This document shows positions 8,004 through 15,670 of a stretch of 31,167 nt of DNA, in pieces; positions within the stretch are counted from its first letter, which is position 1, and each line of letters begins with the position of its first letter. Both the position numbers and the translations under genes were made by a program. Below the pieces are notes generated by a model. That model did no database searches. It saw only the letters and a program-made list of their open reading frames with translations, and was not told the DNA's origin. The stretch is from an uncultured Muribaculaceae bacterium (GTDB lineage: Bacteria > Bacteroidota > Bacteroidia > Bacteroidales > Muribaculaceae), in NCBI GenBank assembly GCA_910584735.1, contig CAJUBM010000017.1, forward strand, positions 1 through 31,167, written 5' to 3'.

Positions 8004-8035
8004 CAAAGATACTCTTTTTTTACCTCATGCGCAAA
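8004..8035 (-). promoter_or_regulatory. Promoter of the DUF3127 gene
   Basis: Minus-strand TTTG (8032-8035, inside the end of the GNAT coding region), a 20-nt spacer and TATCTTTG (8004-8011): a complete Bacteroidota primary promoter. The leader is about 105 nt. Confidence 0.82.
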
Positions 8036-8484
8036 TGGGGCATAACAAAATAAACCATGTCTTTAAGGGGGATTCCGTCTTCAATAATCTCATGGTCGTA
8101 GTTTGATGTGAAAAAATCCGTGACCCTGCTATGGTAGGTAAAACCACACTTTATATAAAAATTCATGGTTGACGGCACCTCTCCTGTGCCGACCTTTATC
8201 CCTTGCTGCGGATAACGTTCCCTTATGTGTTGCAACATCTCCTTTCCGATACCTTGACGGCGAAACGACTCCTTGACGGCTATATTCTTTATTTCGATGT
8301 ATCCGTCTTCCTCAAAGGTCACGGCACATACTGCGATGTCCTCCCCGCCAAGCGAAGCTACATAAAGGGTGCAACGTGGCAGATACTTCCATATCATATC
8401 CTCTTGCTCATCGCCAATGAGAAGCAATGGGATAAACTTTTGTATATTTTCGGTCTCTATTCTGATGCTAATAGGAAGTCTCAT
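8020..8484 (-). CDS. GNAT-family N-acetyltransferase
   Basis: A 154-residue GCN5-related acetyltransferase. The acetyl-CoA pyrophosphate-binding loop is seen as RRQGIGKEML near residues 94-103, preceded by the beta-4 strand IEIKNIAVKESF and followed by the conserved Y-x-K-C-GF segment (FYIKCGF). This pattern suggests a small-molecule or peptide acetyltransferase; the substrate is unknown. The start codon lies within the 3' end of the upstream DUF6056-like membrane protein gene (17-nt overlap), so expression is probably coupled to it. The end of the gene contains the -33 element of the DUF3127 promoter. Confidence 0.85.
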   Translation of the reverse strand: MRLPISIRIETENIQKFIPLLLIGDEQEDMIWKYLPRCTLYVASLGGEDIAVCAVTFEEDGYIEIKNIAVKESFRRQGIGKEMLQHIRERYPQQGIKVGTGEVPSTMNFYIKCGFTYHSRVTDFFTSNYDHEIIEDGIPLKDMVYFVMPHLRMR

Positions 8485-10081
8485 TGTCTAATCCGATTGA
8501 GGATATTTTGCCGAACGTGGTTTCCAGATACACTCTGTAAGGTAGCAGATAGGTGAGGTGTTCTCCAAGAGTATTACGATAATGGAAGAAAAATATCCGG
8601 CGCCCGTTGTAATGTCTGTTTCCGATACCTATCGTGCCTGTAAATTCGCCATTCTCGCCATTCTCTCTAACTTCGGACATGAAACGGTCATACTCCATGA
8701 AATAGAAGCCGTCAATCTCGCGGACGCCGAGATTCCCGCCAACAGGCTTCCCGTCAGAATAAGTTGCGGATTCCAATTCCTTAGGAATCACACTCAGGGG
8801 CTTATCCAATCTGAAATAACCTTCAAACATGGAACGGAACTGTGGCACATGGTAGATAATGAACGACGGGCTCATTAAAGCCAGACGCGGAGATGCATAT
8901 TCCGGGATGAACTCGGCGAAAACTACCCCGTCTGATGATTCCTTATAGTCAGCCACAACTTTATCGTAAGACGCATATAGCTTATAGGTATGATAGTCCA
9001 CGAGAAACCAGTGGGCAAATATCAACAATATGCCTGATATATACAGACCTCGTGCCAATATGCTTCTGGAGCATTTCTTACAATGGTCTATCAGGCAATT
9101 GAGCGCAAAGCACAAACATAATATTGAGGAGAATTCACACCACCATCCGGCACGAGGGGAGAGGACGCTTACGGCATGGATGCAGAAAGAGCAAACCGCT
9201 GCCAGATAGAGGCATATAAATAACGGGGAGGTGGCGAAGCGGCGTAAACGGCGTATCCATATTGAGGCAGCCGTTATCACGGATAACAATATAAATATCG
9301 GATGGGAGAGGATGATTACAAGGACGCGGCGGCTTGAAATCAAATCAGCGCCATCTTTCAGTCTTGACAAAGAGGCGGGACTGAGGAATATCCATGCCAT
9401 ACCGCCGACTATTCCGAGAAGTAGCAGGATATTGCTCAGATTACGATACTTCTTGAACAGAACTATGCATGCTGACAATGCGAAAAATACAGGTACACTG
9501 AAGCCCTCATGCCATCCTCCGACAATCAACCCGAAAAGGAACAAAAGAAATGGCCTGAATCTGGCGCCGGTCTCTGAGTTAAAAAACATCCATACCGCAC
9601 AGAGCGCCAAGAACGTTGATATGATGTAGTTGAACTGGTAGCACTCCAGTGCCATATTATCATACCACGGCAGGGCAAACGTAACGAGAAACAGGAAAAT
9701 GAGGACTGTTTTGTCACTACATGGTCGCTCGGAGAATTGACTTATCAGTCTGTAGGAAATATACAAGGTCGCTCCAAAAGCCATTATGGCAACGATGTTC
9801 CCTACAAATTTCGGCAATAACAGAAATATTACGAATACCACATTGGCCAACCGGCTGTTGTCATAGCGATAATGTAGCTGCCATGTGTCTCTGACCGGCT
9901 CCGATATATCGGAGCCGCCCTGTAGGGCGGTATAAATCTCGGATCCGAACCATAAATCATCTGCCAGAGGAGGCATAAGGAGGAACATTACGGCCACAGT
10001 TGTGACATACAGTGTGTTCAGCACTATATTACCGTATTTCCCTGACAGGGTTTTGTATGCCTTCCGGGCCGGATTATTCAT
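8468..10081 (-). CDS. Polytopic membrane protein, DUF6056-like (GT-C-like)
   Basis: A 537-residue integral membrane protein with roughly ten hydrophobic helices between residues 19 and about 360 and a soluble C-terminal part. Directly after the first helix is PPLADDLWF, an acidic pair at the start of the first external loop, as in GT-C glycosyltransferases and DUF6056 proteins. I assign it tentatively to DUF6056, often found near cell-surface polysaccharide functions. The C-terminal ~150 residues (from about 385) are predicted extracytoplasmic and aromatic-rich. It starts 29 nt after the ABC-F gene and overlaps the GNAT gene by 17 nt. The activity (lipid-linked sugar transfer or other) is not demonstrated by sequence. 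Confidence 0.6.
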   Translation of the reverse strand: MNNPARKAYKTLSGKYGNIVLNTLYVTTVAVMFLLMPPLADDLWFGSEIYTALQGGSDISEPVRDTWQLHYRYDNSRLANVVFVIFLLLPKFVGNIVAIMAFGATLYISYRLISQFSERPCSDKTVLIFLFLVTFALPWYDNMALECYQFNYIISTFLALCAVWMFFNSETGARFRPFLLFLFGLIVGGWHEGFSVPVFFALSACIVLFKKYRNLSNILLLLGIVGGMAWIFLSPASLSRLKDGADLISSRRVLVIILSHPIFILLSVITAASIWIRRLRRFATSPLFICLYLAAVCSFCIHAVSVLSPRAGWWCEFSSILCLCFALNCLIDHCKKCSRSILARGLYISGILLIFAHWFLVDYHTYKLYASYDKVVADYKESSDGVVFAEFIPEYASPRLALMSPSFIIYHVPQFRSMFEGYFRLDKPLSVIPKELESATYSDGKPVGGNLGVREIDGFYFMEYDRFMSEVRENGENGEFTGTIGIGNRHYNGRRIFFFHYRNTLGEHLTYLLPYRVYLETTFGKISSIGLDNETSY

Positions 10082-10110
10082 TAGGTCGTAGTATGGATCT
10101 GCCGCGACTT

Positions 10111-12093
10111 CTATTTGTCAAATTTGGCTTTCATTTCATCCAGTTCCTGTGAGGCGAGTTCCCAAAGGCTCATGGCGTTCTCCAAATCGCGGGTACGATT
10201 CTGGTGGGCTGTGAATATGTCTACATCGGTTTTTCCGGCAGCTATCTGGGCTTCAATCTCGGAAATATCCATCTCTATAGTGGCTATCGAAGCCTCGGCT
10301 TCCTCAACTTTCTTGGATGCCTTGCGGAGCATTTTTTCGCGTTCGCGTTGTTCGGCATAAGACAAACGTCTGGATGTGACTGCCTCATTTGTCGGATTCC
10401 CGGATGTGCCGTTGCCTGGCGAAGAGATCATGACTTTTTCAGCCTTGGGCATAGAATTGCGTGAACGTTCCAACTCCTGCAACGAGGCAAGTTTCTTCTT
10501 TTCAAGGAATTCGTATATGCCACCAAGACATTCGCGCACTTTTCCACCTCCGAACTCATAGACCTTTTCAACCAGTCCGTCAAGAAACTCGCGGTCATGG
10601 CTTACCACTATTACTGTACCATCGAAATCGCGTATTGCCTGTTTCAGGATGTCCTTGGTTTTCATGTCAAGATGGTTGGTAGGCTCATCGAGAATAAGCA
10701 GGTTCACAGGCTCAAGGAGCAGACGTATCATTGCCAGGCGGGTCTTTTCTCCACCTGAAAGCACCTTTACTTTCTTATCGGATGCCTCGCCGCCGAACAT
10801 AAAGGCGCCGAGTATATCGCGTATCTTGATGCGTATGTCGCCTACCGCGACCCGATCTATGGTGTCAAACACCGTGATGTCTTCGTCAAGGAGTTGTGCC
10901 TGGTTCTGAGCGAAGTAGCCTATTTTCACGTTGTGTCCTATCTTAAGCGAGCCGGTAAATGGAATTTCCGACATGATGCATTTCACCAGTGTGGATTTAC
11001 CTTCGCCGTTCTTTCCCACAAATGCCACTTTCTCTCCACGTTTTATGGTAAAAGTGGCGTGGTCGAACACCTGGTGGTCGCCGTAAGCCTTCCCTACATT
11101 GTCAGCTATTATAGGGTAATCCCCCGACCGTGGTGCGGGAGGGAATTTCAGGTTGAGCCGCGAATTGTCTACCTCGTCTACCTCGATACGTTCGATTTTG
11201 GCAAGTTGTTTCATGCGGCTCTGCACCTGCACCGCCTTTGTGGCCTTGTAGCGGAACCGCTCTATGAAAGCCTCCGTATCGGCAATTTCTTTCTGCTGGT
11301 TCATGAAGGCGCGCATCTGTTGCTCCACGCGTTCTTTGCGCAGTTCCACGAACTTGGAGTAATTCACGCTGTAGTCGTATATCTTACCGCATGAGATTTC
11401 TATGGTGCGGTTGGTGACATTATCGATAAATGCCCTGTCGTGGCTCACCAGCACCACCGCGTTGGCCTTGGCTACAAGGAACTGTTCAAGCCATTGTATG
11501 GATTCGATGTCAAGATGGTTGGTCGGCTCGTCGAGCAGCAGTACGTCCGGGCGGCGCAAAAGCAGCTTTGCAAGCTCGATACGCATACGCCAACCACCGG
11601 AGAATTCAGCCGTCATGCGGTTGAAATCCTCGCGAACGAAGCCAAGTCCGAGAAGGGTTTTCTCCATCTCCGCCTCGAAGTTCTCGCTTTGCTCCATTGC
11701 CAGACGCTCGGTGAGGTCGGTCACCGATTCAATCAGCCGTTGATAGGAATCTGATTCGTAGTCTGTTCGTTCGGCCAGTTCCGTATTCATTCTCTCAAGA
11801 CGCTCTTTCATTGCGTCCACATGCGAGAATGTCTTGCGGACCTCGTCTATCACCGTGACGGAATCTTCCAGCTTCATCTGCTGCGGGAGATAGCCGATGG
11901 TGGTTTCCGCCGGAACTGCAACCATGCCGGATGTGGGATGTTGCAGTCCGGCGATTATCTTAAGCATCGTGGACTTGCCGGCGCCGTTCTTCCCTACGAG
12001 GGCGATACGGTCGCGCCGGTTTATCACATAGTTTATATTGTCAAAAAGCGATTTTGCACTGAACTCTACCGATAAGTTCTGAATAGAAATCAT
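10111..12093 (-). CDS. ABC-F family ATPase (Uup/YheS-like)
   Basis: A 660-residue soluble protein with two ABC domains and no membrane segments, the layout of the ABC-F family that acts on ribosomes. Domain 1 has Walker A GKNGAGKST (34-42), signature FSGG and LLLDEPTNHLD. Domain 2 has GKNGEGKST, signature LSGGEKTR and LILDEPTNHLD. The interdomain linker (P-site tRNA interaction motif) is charged and helical, and a long C-terminal coiled coil spans about residues 575-660. The C-terminal extension favours an Uup/YheS-type housekeeping factor over an antibiotic-resistance type, but this is inference. It sits 35 nt after the 5-formyl-THF cyclo-ligase gene in a probable operon. Confidence 0.92.
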   Translation of the reverse strand: MISIQNLSVEFSAKSLFDNINYVINRRDRIALVGKNGAGKSTMLKIIAGLQHPTSGMVAVPAETTIGYLPQQMKLEDSVTVIDEVRKTFSHVDAMKERLERMNTELAERTDYESDSYQRLIESVTDLTERLAMEQSENFEAEMEKTLLGLGFVREDFNRMTAEFSGGWRMRIELAKLLLRRPDVLLLDEPTNHLDIESIQWLEQFLVAKANAVVLVSHDRAFIDNVTNRTIEISCGKIYDYSVNYSKFVELRKERVEQQMRAFMNQQKEIADTEAFIERFRYKATKAVQVQSRMKQLAKIERIEVDEVDNSRLNLKFPPAPRSGDYPIIADNVGKAYGDHQVFDHATFTIKRGEKVAFVGKNGEGKSTLVKCIMSEIPFTGSLKIGHNVKIGYFAQNQAQLLDEDITVFDTIDRVAVGDIRIKIRDILGAFMFGGEASDKKVKVLSGGEKTRLAMIRLLLEPVNLLILDEPTNHLDMKTKDILKQAIRDFDGTVIVVSHDREFLDGLVEKVYEFGGGKVRECLGGIYEFLEKKKLASLQELERSRNSMPKAEKVMISSPGNGTSGNPTNEAVTSRRLSYAEQREREKMLRKASKKVEEAEASIATIEMDISEIEAQIAAGKTDVDIFTAHQNRTRDLENAMSLWELASQELDEMKAKFDK

Positions 12094-12128
12094 AAGTGAT
12101 AATGAAGGACATATGAGGACGGTTGCCT

Positions 12129-12689
12129 CTATTGTCGTGTATGTTTTATTACAATACGCCGCGATTCGGTTATAACCACGTCTACCGCTACGTCATGCCT
12201 TTCGGCGGGTATATCCTCGTCAATTAGTTGGAAATCATACCCTACGCCGACCTTGGTGGCGCGGGTATCTGCCAGAAGTCGGTCATAGAATCCTTTTCCG
12301 CGCCCCACGCGGTTGCCCCTTCGGTCGTAGGCTACTGCCGGGACGACGACAAGCTCGATCTCAGATACATCCACCGTGTCGTTACCCTGTGGCTCCTCGA
12401 TATGGAACGACCCTAAAGCCATCTTCGTGCGGTCGTAGGGGAGGATGTCGAGATTGACGCCGTTTACCCTCGGAAGGAAGAATCTTTTCATGTCGGCCCA
12501 TTTGTTGATGAACTCATGGGTTGACAATTCATCGGGCAGCGAATGGTATAGCAGAATCCTCTCGGCAAGCATGAAGGCTGCCGATTGTTCGAGTTGTTCG
12601 AATACCATTCTTGCCGCCTGTGCCTTCTCCTGCGGGGAAAGCAGGCTTTTGCGGGCCTTGATGCGCGCACGTATCTCATTCTTGTCCAT
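12129..12689 (-). CDS. 5-formyltetrahydrofolate cyclo-ligase
   Basis: A 186-residue cytosolic enzyme that uses ATP to convert 5-formyl-THF to 5,10-methenyl-THF. The family signature GRGKGFYDRLLA is present near residue 128, together with the N-terminal IRARIKARKSLL basic segment and LPDELST. It starts 9 nt after the S41 peptidase stop and leads into the ABC-F gene. It is functionally related to folC at the other end of the window (folate metabolism) but not linked to it. Length is normal for the family. Confidence 0.94.
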   Translation of the reverse strand: MDKNEIRARIKARKSLLSPQEKAQAARMVFEQLEQSAAFMLAERILLYHSLPDELSTHEFINKWADMKRFFLPRVNGVNLDILPYDRTKMALGSFHIEEPQGNDTVDVSEIELVVVPAVAYDRRGNRVGRGKGFYDRLLADTRATKVGVGYDFQLIDEDIPAERHDVAVDVVITESRRIVIKHTRQ

Positions 12690-12697
12690 GATATAGG

Positions 12698-14332
12698 CTA
12701 TTTTCCTTTTTGTGGATTCGCCGGGCGGAGCGGGAAGTCCGCCGTTCCTTTGTCAATCTCTTCAAGAGCCCTCAGCACGTTCGAATCAATTAGGTTGGAT
12801 ATGGTGAAATAGGCGTTATATCCCATCGCGTCACGTGCAATAAGCGCTTTCAGTTGGTTAACAATCAAATCATGGGAAATGTTGATGTAATACCAGCGGG
12901 CTGCTATTCCGTTGCGTACGCAATATGCCACAAATTGGCGGAGAAGGATTTCGTCATCGGGCAGAAGCGTGAGGAGTTGTTCAAGATTGTCGGCTTTTGA
13001 TAGCTCGGCTCTGTGTTCGTCTACATAGTCGAACGCGAATTTTTGGAACAACCCGGCATTTGCCACATTAATATAATAGGACGTTATGCCGGACGTGTCG
13101 TTAGGGAGGAATATGTCAGGCATTATGCCTCCGCCGCCATATACCGTGCGGCCATGCATGGTGCGGAATGACAGTTCCTTGTTCAGTTTCACGGAATCTT
13201 CCGAGAACATCTCGCCACGGTTATAGCGGTCGATGATATCGTGTTCGTAGGCTGACAGATTGGAATAGTCTTTCTGTATGCATCGGCCGGACGGGGTATA
13301 GTATCGTCCAACCGTAAGTCGAATGGCGCTGCTATCGGGAAGTACCGACTGGCGCTGTATCAACCCTTTACCGAATGAACGGCGTCCCAATACCAGACCA
13401 CGGTCGTTGTCCTGTATGGCTCCGGCGAATATCTCCGATGAAGATGCCGAGAACTCATCGAGCAGCACGGCAAGACGTGCGTCTTTGAACGACCCGGTGC
13501 CATCGGCGGTTACCGTGGTGGAGGAATAATAGTCGCGTCCTTTGGTCGATACAATTATCTGTCCCTTTTCAAGGAACTCGTTTGCCATGAGGAAGGCGAT
13601 CTCCATGTAGCCCCCTGTGTTGCCACGCAAATCTATTATATAGTCTTTCGCACCCTGGGCTTTCATGTCGTTGAGAGCCTGCCAGAATTCATCGTAGGTT
13701 GTGCGTCCGAACTTGTTTACCCTTATGTAGGCTTTTCCGGGTTCGATTATGTAGGCTGCATCGATGGAGGTGACAGGTATGTCACCGCGTACCACCTCGT
13801 AGTTGAGTGTCTTTTTCGAGGACGGGCGTTTTACGGAGAGCGTTACCTTTGTGCCGCGTTCACCCCGTAGCAGTTTCAGGACTTGTTCGTTGGTGAGCCC
13901 GGTTCCGGCTACATTCTTCCCATCGACCTTTATGATGCGGTCTCCGGCAAGAACACCGACCTTCTCGGAAGGACCTCCGGCGATCACTTCCAACACTGTT
14001 ATGGTGTCGTTGTTTAGCATGAACTGTATCCCTATTCCGCAGAAAGAGCCGTCGAGTTCGTCATTCACTGCCTGGAGGTCGGAAGCGGGGATGTATGCCG
14101 AATGTGGATCCAGATTGGTGAGTAGAGAGGGGAGAGTATGCTCTAAAAGGGAGTCCAGATCAACTTCGTCCACATAGTCGTTCTTTATAAGATTCATCAC
14201 AGTCTGGAACTTTTTCTGTGTAGCAGAGGGGGCGCCTCCCGAACGTAGGAGTGCCGATGTCAGAAAGCCGGCAATAAATGCCAGGGCTACGATTAGAGGA
14301 AGCCAGACAGAAGTTTTTTTCAAGTGATTCAT
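12698..14332 (-). CDS. S41 family C-terminal processing peptidase
   Basis: A 544-residue CtpA/Prc-type serine protease anchored by one N-terminal transmembrane segment (about 10-29) and acting in the periplasm. In order: helical N-terminal region, PDZ domain (about 95-182, with GIGIQF, GDRIIKVDG), and S41 core with RGNTGG, the catalytic Ser in SASSSE (295-300) and catalytic Lys322 in FGKGL. The frame is open to 14407 but the ATG at 14332 (MNHLKKTSVW) directly precedes the membrane anchor, so I use that. A helical tail of ~170 residues follows the protease core. It lies 44 nt downstream of the dCMP deaminase gene and 9 nt upstream of the cyclo-ligase. Confidence 0.93.
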   Translation of the reverse strand: MNHLKKTSVWLPLIVALAFIAGFLTSALLRSGGAPSATQKKFQTVMNLIKNDYVDEVDLDSLLEHTLPSLLTNLDPHSAYIPASDLQAVNDELDGSFCGIGIQFMLNNDTITVLEVIAGGPSEKVGVLAGDRIIKVDGKNVAGTGLTNEQVLKLLRGERGTKVTLSVKRPSSKKTLNYEVVRGDIPVTSIDAAYIIEPGKAYIRVNKFGRTTYDEFWQALNDMKAQGAKDYIIDLRGNTGGYMEIAFLMANEFLEKGQIIVSTKGRDYYSSTTVTADGTGSFKDARLAVLLDEFSASSSEIFAGAIQDNDRGLVLGRRSFGKGLIQRQSVLPDSSAIRLTVGRYYTPSGRCIQKDYSNLSAYEHDIIDRYNRGEMFSEDSVKLNKELSFRTMHGRTVYGGGGIMPDIFLPNDTSGITSYYINVANAGLFQKFAFDYVDEHRAELSKADNLEQLLTLLPDDEILLRQFVAYCVRNGIAARWYYINISHDLIVNQLKALIARDAMGYNAYFTISNLIDSNVLRALEEIDKGTADFPLRPANPQKGK

Positions 14333-14376
14333 ATGGATTGCTCCGTGATTCGGTGCGTTTGTTCTTTTGTAAAGGT

Positions 14377-14811
14377 TCAGTTTTCTATATCCGGGATATG
14401 CGTACATTCCACCCCGGCGCGTTGCAGCAGGTCTATGCCATCGGTGATGCGGTACAGTTCATGGAAAACCACCCGGCGGATGCCGGCCTGTATGATGAGC
14501 TTCGCGCACTCCATGCACGGGGAGGCCGTGATATATAGGGTTGCTCCGTCGGATGAGTTGTTGCTCCTCGCCACTTTGGTGATCGCGTTGGCCTCGGCAT
14601 GTAAGACATAGGGTATGGTCACGCCGTCCTCGTCTTCGCACACGTTCTCAAACCCGGATGGAGTGCCGTTAAATCCATCGGAGATAATCATCGAATTTTT
14701 CACGATTATAGCCCCTACCTTTCGACGGCGGCAGTAGGAATTCTCCGACCAGATTTCAGCCATCCGGAGGTAACGTTTATCAAGTATTTCCTGTTTTTCG
14801 TTGTGTTCCAT
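14377..14811 (-). CDS. dCMP deaminase (ComEB-like)
   Basis: A 144-residue zinc deaminase of the deoxycytidylate family, converting dCMP to dUMP for thymidylate synthesis. Zinc-binding and catalytic residues are visible as HAE (His71, Glu73) and PCMEC (Cys99, Cys102). The frame is open to a TTG at 14835, but that codon lies inside the TAACTTTG promoter box, so transcription begins downstream of it. The ATG at 14811 (MEHNEKQEILD) is therefore the start, with a leader of roughly 15 nt. It is the first gene of a probable operon running to the GNAT gene at 8020. Confidence 0.93.
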   Translation of the reverse strand: MEHNEKQEILDKRYLRMAEIWSENSYCRRRKVGAIIVKNSMIISDGFNGTPSGFENVCEDEDGVTIPYVLHAEANAITKVARSNNSSDGATLYITASPCMECAKLIIQAGIRRVVFHELYRITDGIDLLQRAGVECTHIPDIEN

Positions 14812-14832
14812 CGAACCGTTAGAAATAATTGA

Positions 14833-14840
14833 CAAAGTTA
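14833..14840 (-). promoter_or_regulatory. -7 box of the dCMP deaminase operon promoter
   Basis: Minus-strand TAACTTTG, a full match to TAnnTTTG. It fixes the start codon of the gene at 14811. It is divergent from the ispD promoter, about 105 bp away. Confidence 0.72.
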
Positions 14841-14920
14841 CAAAATAATTCTTTCGATATAGATGTAAGACAGCCCTAAAAAACGCGTCCGAGGGAGATT
14901 GTGATTAAAAAAATGCTTTT

Positions 14921-14952
14921 TTTGGTCGGATGGGAGAAAAAAACTAACTTTG
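14921..14952 (+). promoter_or_regulatory. Promoter of ispD-recG
   Basis: TTTG (14921-14924), a 20-nt spacer and TAACTTTG (14945-14952): a complete consensus. The start codon is 17 nt downstream of the -7 box, giving a very short leader of about 10 nt. Confidence 0.85.
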
Positions 14953-14968
14953 AACAAAAAAGACAGGT

Positions 14969-15670
14969 ATGCAAAGCCCCAGACAGTATGTAATTATCGT
15001 TGCGGCAGGAGCGGGACGCCGTTTCGGCGGCGACACTCCCAAGCAGTTTCTCGATTTGGCAGGCAGGCCGGTGTGTGTCTGCGCGGCTAAGAGATTCCAT
15101 GCGGCGTTGCCGGGATGCCGTATAATATTCGCTCTTCCGAAGGAGGATTTTTCCCATTGGCAGCAGTTTGTCTCCACGGCGGTCCCGTCCGATATGGACG
15201 CTATATATGTGCCGGGAGGTGAGACACGTTGGCAATCCGTCCGCAACAGTCTGGATGCTATCGGGGAGGATGCAACGCCGCGTTCGGTGGTGCTGGTGCA
15301 TGACGGCGCACGTCCATTAGTGGATGACACTGTGATAAAGGCAGTTTGTCGTCCGTTGCTGAATACTGACGGAGCGATTCCGGCTATACCGATCTATGAT
15401 TCGATAAGGGAGCTGGATGATGATGATGTCAGCTCACGTCCTGTCGACCGCTCACGCTTCCGGGCCGTCCAGACCCCGCAGGGGTTCACACTATGGCGAC
15501 TGAGGCAGGCTTATGAGGAACCTTATAGGCCGGAGTTTACAGATGATGCGTCTGTATTGGCCGCCTCCGGGTTTACGAATATCGTGCTCGTGGAGGGTTC
15601 GCGGACGAATATAAAGATAACAACGCCGGAAGATTTGAAAATAGCGAGATGCCTGATCTCAGAAAGGTAG
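14969..15670 (+). CDS. ispD: 2-C-methyl-D-erythritol 4-phosphate cytidylyltransferase
   Basis: A 233-residue cytosolic enzyme of the non-mevalonate isoprenoid pathway, joining CTP and MEP to give CDP-ME. The N-terminal CTP-binding loop VAAGAGRRFGGDTPKQF (residues 10-26) holds the catalytic Arg/Lys residues. VLVHDGARPLVD near residue 108 and the C-terminal EGSRTNIKITTPEDL motif confirm the family. It is transcribed from a consensus promoter, and its last 22 nt overlap the start of recG, so the two genes are likely coupled. The ispD product ultimately supplies the isoprenoid tail of menaquinone. Confidence 0.96.
   Translation: MQSPRQYVIIVAAGAGRRFGGDTPKQFLDLAGRPVCVCAAKRFHAALPGCRIIFALPKEDFSHWQQFVSTAVPSDMDAIYVPGGETRWQSVRNSLDAIGEDATPRSVVLVHDGARPLVDDTVIKAVCRPLLNTDGAIPAIPIYDSIRELDDDDVSSRPVDRSRFRAVQTPQGFTLWRLRQAYEEPYRPEFTDDASVLAASGFTNIVLVEGSRTNIKITTPEDLKIARCLISER

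Noticed and set aside
14812..14835. TTG-initiated N-terminal extension of dCMP deaminase
   Set aside because: The TTG lies within the TAACTTTG promoter box, so it should not be transcribed.
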